Shown here piece after piece: positions 1-6,072 of a stretch of 11,328 nucleotides of DNA. Position 1 is the first letter of the stretch, and the number at the start of each line of letters is the position of its first letter. The position numbers were made by a program, and so were the translations under genes. Origin of the DNA: Coriobacteriales bacterium (GTDB lineage: Bacteria > Actinomycetota > Coriobacteriia > Coriobacteriales > QAMH01); contig JAKSUU010000017.1 of NCBI GenBank assembly GCA_024408695.1, forward strand, positions 1-11,328. The letters run 5' to 3'. The notes under the pieces are model-generated. The model was given only the letters and a program-made list of their open reading frames with translations, did no database searches and was not told the DNA's origin.

Positions 1-125
1 GCCAGCGCCTCGGTCGCCAATCGCACCATCAACTCCTCGTTGCAACACCTGGGGGACGGTAAGCTAAGTGTTGCAGAATCGCAACATGCCAGCGCCCCGG
101 TCGCCAATCGCACCATCAACTCCTC
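1..125 (+). repeat. 38-bp direct repeat, two copies 87 bp apart, in the tsaD N-terminal extension
   Basis: Bases 1-38 and 88-125 differ at one position only (T10 versus C97). The 87-bp offset is a multiple of three, so both copies are read in the tsaD frame as ASA(S/P)VANRTINSS. The segment between them contains a hairpin repeat related to one after tsaD. This looks like a duplication within a non-conserved linker and not part of the catalytic domain. Confidence 0.85.
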
Positions 126-1233
126 TTCACAGCAGCATGCATTCAAATCCTCCTCATTGATTCTTGCCATAGAGTCCTCCTGCGACGACACTTGTGCTGC
201 TCTTGTTGATACCCAGCGTAATGTTTATTCTAGCGCGGTTTCTAGCCAAATTGACTATCATAATCGCTTTGGTGGCGTTGTCCCAGAAATTGCATCTCGT
301 AAGCATACAGAAAGTATTGTTGATGTTGTTGAATGTGCCCTTGTTCCAATAAATGGCGAACTATCTGCTCTTGATGCCATTGCAGTTACGCAAGGCCCTG
401 GCCTTGTTGGAGCGCTTGTGGTTGGTCAAGCCTTTGCTAAGGGAATGGCCTTAGCTCTTAATATTCCCATAATATATGTTAATCATCTTGAAGGCCATTT
501 ATACGCCAGTCGATTTGTTGACCCAAATCTTAGCACGCCTCATATTGCCCTGCTGGTTAGCGGTGGGCATACCCTTCTTGTTCATGTGAAAAATTGGGCA
601 GAATATGAAACGATTGGCTCTACCTTAGATGATGCCGTTGGTGAGGCCTACGACAAAGTCGCTCGCAGGCTTGGACTCGGTTATCCCGGAGGGCCTATAA
701 TCTCAAAATTTGCGACTAATGGCAACCCAAAAGCAATTGATTTTCCCAGATCCATGAAAAATAGTGGAGACCTAAAATTTTCGTTGTCCGGGCTTAAAAC
801 AGCTGTTATTACATATATAGACAAGGCGCTTGCTGCAAATAAAAGTATAATTACAAAAAGTGGTGAAATTATTTTAGATTCAAAAAGCGTCGCAAGTGGC
901 ATTAAGAAGGTCTTGCCCGATGTTTTTTCGCAAAAGAAAAACCCTCGATATAAATCGCGCCACAACAAGCCATTATTTACAAATTCCAAAGAATACAATT
1001 GTGATACGCTTTGTCTTGGAGGTGGTGTTGCAATTAATCCAGTTTTGCAAAAGCAACTAACACAAAATTTAGCGCGCAAGGGTGTTCGCGTTTTGCATCC
1101 AGATTCTCAAACTTGTGGAGACAATGCAGCGATGATAGGAAGCGTTGCTGTTGACATGTATAATTTAGGACAATTTGGCGATTTGTCTGCCGATCCGTTT
1201 AGCAAAGGAAAAATCGCACGTCTTCACGATTAA
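1..1233 (+). CDS. tsaD: tRNA N6-adenosine threonylcarbamoyltransferase TsaD, N-terminally extended; frame open at left window edge
   Basis: TsaD transfers the threonylcarbamoyl group from TC-AMP to A37 of ANN-decoding tRNAs, together with TsaB and TsaE, in the cytosol. The TsaD domain starts at LILAIESSCDDT (base 157) and runs to the stop at 1231-1233. Seen in order are SSCDDT, GGVVPE, GPGLVGAL, the metal-binding HLEGH, LVSGGHT, DDAVGEAYDKV, FSLSGLKTA, CLGGGVAINP and DNAAMIG, so the domain is complete. The frame is open from base 1 with no ATG before the domain. TTG codons at 40 and 157 are the only plausible starts, and neither has a Shine-Dalgarno sequence. The TTG at 157 would give a standard-length TsaD. 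Otherwise this is the C-terminal part of a longer fusion (TsaB/RimI-TsaD fusions are my recollection for related bacteria, inferred here). The extension is low in complexity and contains a duplicated segment. Function is near certain; the start is not. Confidence 0.93.
   Translation, partial: ASASVANRTINSSLQHLGDGKLSVAESQHASAPVANRTINSSSQQHAFKSSSLILAIESSCDDTCAALVDTQRNVYSSAVSSQIDYHNRFGGVVPEIASRKHTESIVDVVECALVPINGELSALDAIAVTQGPGLVGALVVGQAFAKGMALALNIPIIYVNHLEGHLYASRFVDPNLSTPHIALLVSGGHTLLVHVKNWAEYETIGSTLDDAVGEAYDKVARRLGLGYPGGPIISKFATNGNPKAIDFPRSMKNSGDLKFSLSGLKTAVITYIDKALAANKSIITKSGEIILDSKSVASGIKKVLPDVFSQKKNPRYKSRHNKPLFTNSKEYNCDTLCLGGGVAINPVLQKQLTQNLARKGVRVLHPDSQTCGDNAAMIGSVAVDMYNLGQFGDLSADPFSKGKIARLHD
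41..82 (+). repeat. REP-like hairpin repeat, copy 1 (inside tsaD extension)
   Basis: TGCAACAC (41-48) and GTGTTGCA (68-75) form a perfect 8-bp inverted repeat around a 19-base loop containing GGGGGACGGTAAG. The downstream bases AATCGC (77-82) are also shared with the copy after tsaD. Stretches with GGGGACGG are familiar from REP/RAYT-type dispersed repeats. That link is an inference; no transposase is visible here. Confidence 0.55.
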
Positions 1234-1238
1234 AAACA

Positions 1239-1276
1239 CAACACATGGGGACGGTAACCTTACTGTTGCAAATCGC
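1239..1276 (+). repeat. REP-like hairpin repeat, copy 2 (just after tsaD stop)
   Basis: Bases 1240-1276 align to 44-82 with few differences: AACAC, TGGGGACGGTAA, TGTTGCA and AATCGC are all shared. CAACA (1239-1243) can pair with TGTTG (1264-1268), leaving the GGGGACGGTAA stretch in the loop as in copy 1. It begins six bases after the tsaD stop. There is no T-run, so it is not a typical intrinsic terminator. The rest of the spacer up to about 1340 is relatively GC-rich without a recognisable gene, and it then turns AT-rich into the groES promoter. Confidence 0.55.
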
Positions 1277-1386
1277 GCTACGCCTGGAATGCAGCAATCT
1301 TGAACCTTGAACACCAGCCCCCATCCCTACTGGTTTGAGCATTGCTATTACAAATTCTTACATTTATCTAACATTTTATAAAAAAA

Positions 1387-1414
1387 TTGCTATATTTTTA
1401 CAGCAGAGTATTAT
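1387..1414 (+). promoter_or_regulatory. predicted groESL promoter
   Basis: TTGCTA (1387-1392) and TATTAT (1409-1414) are separated by 16 bases and lie about 38 bases before groES. A strong SD, AAGGAGG, sits at 1441-1447. No CIRCE (TTAGCACTC-N9-GAGTGCTAA) or HAIR-like inverted repeat is visible next to it, so heat-shock control by HrcA or HspR is not supported from the sequence. Confidence 0.55.
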
Positions 1415-1451
1415 ATTATAAGCATAATTTGATTAAGTTTAAGGAGGAAAA

Positions 1452-1739
1452 ATGAACTTAATGCCATTATCTGACCGTGTTATTGTTAAGCAAGAAGAAG
1501 CAGAAGAAAAAACTGCCTCTGGCATTATACTTACAAGCGGCTCAAAAGAAAAACCACAGCGTGGCAAGGTTGTTGCTGTTGGTGAAGGTAAACGCAACGA
1601 CAAAGGCGAACTTGATCCAATGCCAGTTAAAAAGAACGACACTGTTATCTATGGAAAATATGGTGGTCAAGAAGTCACAGTTGATGGCGAAGATTACATC
1701 ATTTTACGCGTTGATGACATTTATGCAATTGTAAAATAG
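1452..1739 (+). CDS. groES: co-chaperonin GroES (Cpn10)
   Basis: GroES forms the heptameric lid that closes the GroEL folding chamber in the cytosol. The 95-residue length is typical. The protein shows the N-terminal LMPLSDRVIVKQEEAEEKTASGI signature in two parts (PLSDRVIVK, then EEKTASGI), the mobile-loop region GIILTSGSKEKPQ, the core GKVVAVGEGK, and a C-terminal VDGEDYIILRVDDIYAIVK-type strand. AAGGAGG ends four bases before the ATG, making this the strongest ribosome site in the window. The 68-base gap to groEL contains a small hairpin (GCGCT 1761-1765 with AGCGC 1773-1777) and the groEL SD. It is first in a groES-groEL operon. Confidence 0.97.
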   Translation: MNLMPLSDRVIVKQEEAEEKTASGIILTSGSKEKPQRGKVVAVGEGKRNDKGELDPMPVKKNDTVIYGKYGGQEVTVDGEDYIILRVDDIYAIVK

Positions 1740-1807
1740 TCCAAATTTTTGGTCTCTATGGCGCTGAATAGAAGCGCAACAATAATATTTAGTCGAAAGG
1801 AATTATT

Positions 1808-3421
1808 ATGACAGCAAAAGAAATTAATTTTGTTTAAGCCGCGCGTGGCTCTCTTGCAGCAGGTGCATCCAAACTTGCAGATGTTGTAAAAGTAACTCTT
1901 GGTCCAAAGGGCCGTTACGTTGCATGTGAGCGCTCTTATGGCAGCCCACTCATCACTAATGACGGCGTTACAGTTGCAAAAGAAATTGAGCTCGAAGATA
2001 AAACAGAAAACATGGGCGCAAACCTTATTCGCGAAGCAGCTGTTAAAACTAACGAAGCAGCTGGCGATGGCACAACAACTGCAACTTTACTTGCCGACGT
2101 TATGATTAAGGAAGGCCTTCGCAATGTTGCGATTCGTCGTGGTATCGATAAAGCATGTGCAACTTTAATTGAAAAAATCCAAAAGAATTCAACTCCAGTT
2201 AAAACGAGTGAACAAATTGCAAATGTTGGTACAATTTCTGCAGGTGATGAAGAAATTGGTTCAAAAATTGCCGAAGCTATGGAAAAAGTTGGCAAAGATG
2301 GCGTAATCACAGTTGAAGAGTCAAATACTTTTGGTATCGACATTGATGTTGTTGAGGGTATGGAATTTGATAAAGGTTATCTTAGCCCTTACATGGTTAC
2401 AAATACAGACAACATGACAGCAGAAATGCAGAATCCATTTATTCTTCTTACAGACCAAAAAATTGGTGCTTTGCAGGACATTTTGCCACTTCTTGAACAA
2501 GTTATGCAAGCAAATAAACCACTTCTTATTATTGCTGAAGATGTAGAAGGCGAAGCTTTGTCTACTTTAGTTTTGAATAAGATTCGTGGCGTTTTGAATG
2601 TTGTTGCAGTTAAGGCCCCTGGTTTTGGTGATCGTCGTAAACGTATGCTTGAAGACATTGCTATTTTAACTAAAGCTCAACCAATTATGGAAGAAGTTGG
2701 TATCACGCTTGCAGATTGCACAATTGACATGTTAGGTAGCGCAAAAAGTATTAAAGTTACAAAGGATGCTACCACTATTGTTGATGGTGCTGGTTCTAAA
2801 AAAGATATCGCTGCGCGTGTTGCTCAAATTGAACGCGAAATTGAGGAATCTACAAGCGATTTTGATACAGAAAAATTGCAAGAACGCAAGGCAAAACTTT
2901 GCGGTGGCGTTGCTGTTGTTAAAGTTGGTGCTGCTACAGAGGCAGAACTTAAAGAAACAAAATCACGCATTGATGATGCATTGCAGGCTACTCGCGCTGC
3001 AGTTGCAGAAGGCATTGTTGCTGGTGGTGGATGCTGCTTAGTTAATGCAATGAGCGCTTTAGATAAGGTTAGCGTTGCAGATGCCGATGAACAAATTGGT
3101 GTTGATATTGTTCGCAAGGCTTGCGAAGCTCCTATGCGTTGCATTGCAGAAAACAGTGGTTTTGAAGGTAGCGTTGTAATTGAAAAAATCAAAGGTGCAA
3201 AAAAAGACTTTGGTTTAAATGCTGCTACTGGTGAATATGGCGATATGCTTAAGATGGGTGTTATTGATCCTGTTAAAGTTACTCGTTGTGCAATTCAAAA
3301 TGCAGCAAGTGTTGCTTCTATGCTTTTAATTACAGATGCTACTGTTAGTGAAATCCCTAAAGAAGGTCCAGATCCTGCAGAAATGGCTGCAGCGATGCAA
3401 GGTGCCGGCGGCATGATGTAA
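1808..3421 (+). pseudogene. groEL: chaperonin GroEL, frame interrupted by an in-frame TAA at codon 10
   Basis: GroEL is the ATP-driven 60-kDa folding chamber that works with GroES. From ATG 1808, with SD AAAGGA at 1796-1801, the frame reads MTAKEINFV, then TAA (1835-1837), then AARGSLAAG and on through [28 protein letters not shown] and GAGGMM to the stop at 3419-3421. Including the stop position this gives 537 codons, collinear with normal GroEL. No other lesion is seen. In E. coli GroEL the equivalent position is N10 and many homologues have E, so a single change (GAA or CAA to TAA) explains it. There is no in-frame ATG, GTG or TTG before Met at 2012. A restart there would give 469 residues lacking the TLGPKG nucleotide loop and the D52-equivalent aspartate, so it should not work as a chaperonin. 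A sequencing error, a recent mutation with a second groEL elsewhere, or read-through are all possible. Confidence 0.9.
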
Positions 3422-3454
3422 TTTTTGTACTAACTTTATAATTTTACTTGATTT

Positions 3455-3558
3455 AAAGATTAGCGTACGCAACGCAAACGGCTTCGAATTTTCATATATA
3501 AATTATTTTGTTAAATTCTGCAGATTGTTTGCTTATGCGTACGCTAATCTTTTTTTAT
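3455..3558 (+). terminator. long nested hairpin after groEL, probable terminator
   Basis: The 16-base arm AAAGATTAGCGTACGC (3455-3470) is the exact reverse complement of 3537-3552. Inside it, GCAAAC (3474-3479) pairs with GTTTGC (3527-3532), and GAATTT (3486-3491) pairs with AAATTC (3513-3518). The right arm runs into a T-rich stretch. It lies between convergent genes (groEL plus, permease minus), so it fits a terminator for groEL and perhaps for both directions. The large internal loop is unusual for an intrinsic terminator, and a small palindromic mobile element is an alternative. Confidence 0.6.
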
Positions 3559-3638
3559 ATCTAAATAGAATACAAAAATTATATCGCCTTTGGTTATCTA
3601 TGGTAGCGAGACAGGGCGAGCATCTCTTGTCCTTGAAA

Positions 3639-4805
3639 TTAGTAAGGCAGTGTGAACCATGCAATTACACACAGGATAATCAAAAATCCAAAGCCTACGC
3701 TCAAAAAGTATTTGAAGAATCGGCTACCTGCATTTGGGCGATATTTCAAAAACATCCTAATTGTAATTAATGATGCAAGGGATGCGATTGGTGTTCCCAT
3801 ACCGCCAATGTCGGTTGCAACAAGCAGAGTAGGCCAGTTTTCCGTAAATGGAGCAAGCAGCAAAGTTGTAGGCAAGTTGCTAATGACCTGGCAAGTAGCA
3901 ACGGTGCTAATAAGTTCATTTTGAGCGAGCATCCCAATAATAAAATCTTTAACCTCTGCAATATTTGTAAGATTGCCAGAGAAAATAAAAAATGCGGCAA
4001 AGGTTATCAACAATCCGTAGTCAACTTTTAATAAAATCCGGCGATCGCAAATCAAAACAGCAATAGCAACAATAACAATGCAAATATAGTAAGGAATAAA
4101 TCTTAAAACGCTTGCAAGAGTCAGTAAAAACAAAACAATATACACAAAAAGCTTTGGCGAAAACAGTAATTTTTTATTAGTTGTAATGCGTGGTGTGCTA
4201 TCTTCACCCGTGCTGTTCACGCGTAAATTTGTACTTTCACCTTCGTGCGAAATTAAAGGCTCATTTTTTACAAATAAGCAACACAAACCAATAAGAACAA
4301 CTGCAGTGCAAAAAGTGGGAAGCATGGTCAAAATAAAATCGCCAAAAGCAATCTCGTGTAGATTATATAAAAACAAATTATGTGGGTTGCCAAAAGGCAA
4401 AATCATACCACCGAGTACTGCAGCTGCATTCTGTAAAACAAAACACCAAGCAAGCGTGCGAGAATCATCCACAACTTTACGCAAAACTAAGTAGCTTAGT
4501 GGCAAAAAGGTGAGCAGAGCCATGTCGTTTGTGATAAACATTGCTGCAATAAGCGTAATTAACATAAGTCCTGCAACGCAAACACGCCGTGTTTTGAAAG
4601 ATTGTGCAAAACGAGCTGCGATTTGCTTAAAGGCGCCAGCGCTTTCTAGTGCGTTAACGCTTGCAGATATGCAAAATAGGCACGCAAGAGTTCGCCAGTC
4701 TATATAATCGAGATATGCAGCATTTGGCGGAACAAAAATCATAGAGATTAACGCCGTGGTACATGCAACAATAGGCAAAATATTATTTTTGACAAACCTT
4801 GCCAT
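3639..4805 (-). CDS. SLC13/ArsB-type ion transporter superfamily permease
   Basis: This is a 388-residue integral membrane protein with about ten hydrophobic segments in two halves. The halves are separated by a polar cytoplasmic loop (about residues 183-215). Landmarks of the family are TND at 93-95 in the first half, PFGNPHNLFLY around 137-147, and the matching second-half hairpin SNLPT (309-313) followed by GGMGTP (334-339). This family exchanges or symports anions such as dicarboxylates, sulfate or arsenite. The substrate cannot be read here, and the protein is shorter than classic ArsB (about 430 residues). The ATG at 4805 has only a weak, distant SD (AAGGG). It is a single gene, divergent from the SplB-like operon and convergent with groEL. 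Family assignment is fairly sure; the substrate is unknown. Confidence 0.85.
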   Translation of the reverse strand: MARFVKNNILPIVACTTALISMIFVPPNAAYLDYIDWRTLACLFCISASVNALESAGAFKQIAARFAQSFKTRRVCVAGLMLITLIAAMFITNDMALLTFLPLSYLVLRKVVDDSRTLAWCFVLQNAAAVLGGMILPFGNPHNLFLYNLHEIAFGDFILTMLPTFCTAVVLIGLCCLFVKNEPLISHEGESTNLRVNSTGEDSTPRITTNKKLLFSPKLFVYIVLFLLTLASVLRFIPYYICIVIVAIAVLICDRRILLKVDYGLLITFAAFFIFSGNLTNIAEVKDFIIGMLAQNELISTVATCQVISNLPTTLLLAPFTENWPTLLVATDIGGMGTPIASLASLITIRMFLKYRPNAGSRFFKYFLSVGFGFLIILCVIAWFTLPY

Positions 4806-4839
4806 ATAAAATTATGTAGACCCTTAAAAATTGCCTTTA

Positions 4840-4868
4840 ATAATATAGCATTTTGATGGTATTGATAA
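4840..4868 (-). promoter_or_regulatory. predicted promoter of the SLC13-type permease
   Basis: On the minus strand TTATCA (4868-4863) and TATTAT (4845-4840) are 17 bases apart, matching four and five of six consensus positions. They lie about 35 bases before the permease ATG. Confidence 0.45.
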
Positions 4869-4902
4869 GAAATTTCTGCAAACTGCACCGGCAAGTTTAG
4901 AG

Positions 4903-4908
4903 TATAAT
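4903..4908 (+). promoter_or_regulatory. predicted -10 box for the SplB-like operon
   Basis: A perfect TATAAT lies at 4903-4908, about 95 bases before the SplB-like gene, with no convincing -35. If it is used, transcription would start near 4915, at the first base of the 23-bp tandem repeats, placing all three repeats in the leader RNA. Confidence 0.35.
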
Positions 4909-4915
4909 AATAAGG

Positions 4916-4984
4916 TAAATGCGCCTATGTTTTGCAAATAAATGCGCTTGTGTTTTACTAGTAAATGTTTTTGTATTTTGCGAA
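4916..4984 (+). repeat. three 23-bp imperfect tandem repeats upstream of the SplB-like gene
   Basis: Units start at 4916, 4939 and 4962, exactly 23 bases apart. The first 18 bases read TAAATGCGCCTATGTTTT, TAAATGCGCTTGTGTTTT and TAAATGTTTTTGTATTTT. Units 1 and 2 match at 16 of 18 positions and unit 3 is more diverged. The repeats end 19 bases before the start codon, next to the SD-like AAAAAGG at 4984-4990. They could be operator sites or leader-RNA elements. Confidence 0.65.
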
Positions 4985-5003
4985 AAAGGTACACGTTATA
5001 TAA

Positions 5004-5939
5004 ATGAAAAAAGTAGATACAATATATATTGAAAAAGATGCAGACCATGCTTTTTTGGACCTGTTCGAGACGCGCCACATTGTCGAAATCGAGCACTATA
5101 AAGATGTATTTTGTCGCCCACATCAAGATTGGTCGCTCCAGCACGCACGCCAAAACATTATCCTTGCAAAAAAGCGTGACAAGTTTGTTTATAAGGGTGC
5201 GCGTCCTTGTCAGGATTTTGCATATGACAATTTTTACTACAGCAGCTGTGTTATGAACTGTATTTGTTCTTGTGACTACTGTTATTTGCGAGGAATGTAT
5301 CCAAGTGGTAATCTTGTTATCTTTACAAATCTAGAAGATTATTTTGAACATGTGCCTACGGGTGCGTACCTGAGCATTTCGTATGACACTGATTTGTTTG
5401 CTTTAGAGAGCACGCTTGGTTATATACAAAAATGGTGCGATTATGCCCGTACGCAGGGCAGTCTCCAAAATGTGACCCTAGAAGTGCGAACAAAGTGCAA
5501 AAACTTGGATGTGTTTAAGATGGAGCCCCCATCAAATGTGATATTTGCGTTTAGTATAAATCCTCAGGTAATTATAGATAAATACGAACGTGGAACATCT
5601 TCGCTTAAGGCACGCCTCGAAAATATTCAGGCGGCCCAGTCTGCGGGCTTTAGAACGCGTCTTTGCATTGATCCAATAATTTATTGCAACGACTGGCAAG
5701 ATCAATATGCCCAGCTCATCGATTCGCTCGACCTTACTCGTTTTGAAGATATAAGTATTGGTTCGTTTCGCATTTCGCAAAGCTATATTGGTGCAATGCG
5801 CGCCAGTGGTAGTGTGCTTGCAAACTTTCCATTTAAAAATGTGGATGGGTATATGCAGTATTCAATCGACATGGAAAGTTTTGTGTATGAACGCGTGATT
5901 GAAAAATTCCCCGCAGAAAAGGTTTTCTTATGGCACTAA
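5004..5939 (+). CDS. SplB-like (spore photoproduct lyase family) radical SAM protein
   Basis: This 311-residue radical SAM enzyme carries the CX3CX2C cluster motif at C86-C90-C93, followed by YLRG as in spore photoproduct lyases. Extra cysteines at 82 and 88 flank it. Further family features are the EVRTK segment, FSINPQVIIDKYERGTSS (about 192-209), RLENIQAAQSAGF and the CIDPII strand. Bacillus SplB repairs the thymine-dimer spore photoproduct by cleaving SAM to a 5'-deoxyadenosyl radical. This organism need not form spores, so the true substrate is open. It is slightly shorter than SplB (about 340). The N-terminal 70 residues, rich in charged residues, match the usual SPL leader region. An SD-like AAAAAGG lies 13-14 bases before the ATG. 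The C-terminal LWH-stop overlaps the start of a mini-cistron, and a nucleosidase-like gene follows, which points to one operon. Confidence 0.85.
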   Translation: MKKVDTIYIEKDADHAFLDLFETRHIVEIEHYKDVFCRPHQDWSLQHARQNIILAKKRDKFVYKGARPCQDFAYDNFYYSSCVMNCICSCDYCYLRGMYPSGNLVIFTNLEDYFEHVPTGAYLSISYDTDLFALESTLGYIQKWCDYARTQGSLQNVTLEVRTKCKNLDVFKMEPPSNVIFAFSINPQVIIDKYERGTSSLKARLENIQAAQSAGFRTRLCIDPIIYCNDWQDQYAQLIDSLDLTRFEDISIGSFRISQSYIGAMRASGSVLANFPFKNVDGYMQYSIDMESFVYERVIEKFPAEKVFLWH

Positions 5940-6004
5940 TAATCAGGCAATTCCTTGACGGTTGCGCTGTGGTTTTACCAGAAGGCGATAACCTATGGCA
6001 CTAA
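5930..6004 (+). CDS. mini-cistron A, 24-residue peptide
   Basis: The ATG overlaps the last codons of the SplB-like gene by 10 bases, and SD AAAAGG lies seven bases upstream. The peptide begins MALII, has FLDGC in the middle and ends LWH. It shares with mini-cistron B the pattern MALII..F.(x)G.C...L..G(D/E)..WH, although the DNA between the 16-mers is only loosely similar. No known peptide family is recognised. It may be a real small protein, a pure coupling device, or a leftover of duplication. It should be treated as provisional. Confidence 0.4.
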   Translation: MALIIRQFLDGCAVVLPEGDNLWH

Positions 6005-6072
6005 TAATCACGGGAAAGTTTGTGGGACGTTGCACTTTGCGTTTGTTGAATGGAGAATCTGAATGGCACTAA
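5995..6072 (+). CDS. mini-cistron B, 25-residue peptide
   Basis: It starts in the second 16-mer, overlapping mini-cistron A by 10 bases, with SD AGAAGG nine bases upstream. It begins MALII, carries KFVGRC and ends EWH, and its stop overlaps the nucleosidase-like start by 10 bases. The segment ALIITGKFVGR faintly resembles the strand and glycine turn of MTA/SAH nucleosidases, so a scrambled remnant of a nucleosidase N-terminus is one alternative to a functional leader peptide. Confidence 0.4.
   Translation: MALIITGKFVGRCTLRLLNGESEWH

Noticed and set aside
681..1079. Minus-strand reading frame opposite tsaD
   Set aside because: It lies wholly across conserved TsaD sequence, has no SD or recognisable product, and is a by-product of codon bias.
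1340..1451. CIRCE or HAIR heat-shock operator before groES
   Set aside because: No nine-base inverted repeat of the TTAGCACTC type or CTTGAGT-type repeat is present; only a standard promoter can be supported.
1835..1837. Genome-wide reassignment of TAA to an amino acid
   Set aside because: TAA ends tsaD, groEL itself, the SplB-like gene, the nucleosidase, the zinc-ribbon gene and the OmpA lipoprotein at natural C-termini.
4824..5153. Minus-strand reading frame across the permease/SplB-like spacer
   Set aside because: It covers the two divergent promoters, the 23-bp repeats and the SplB-like N-terminus, and its low-complexity hydrophobic product looks like chance translation.
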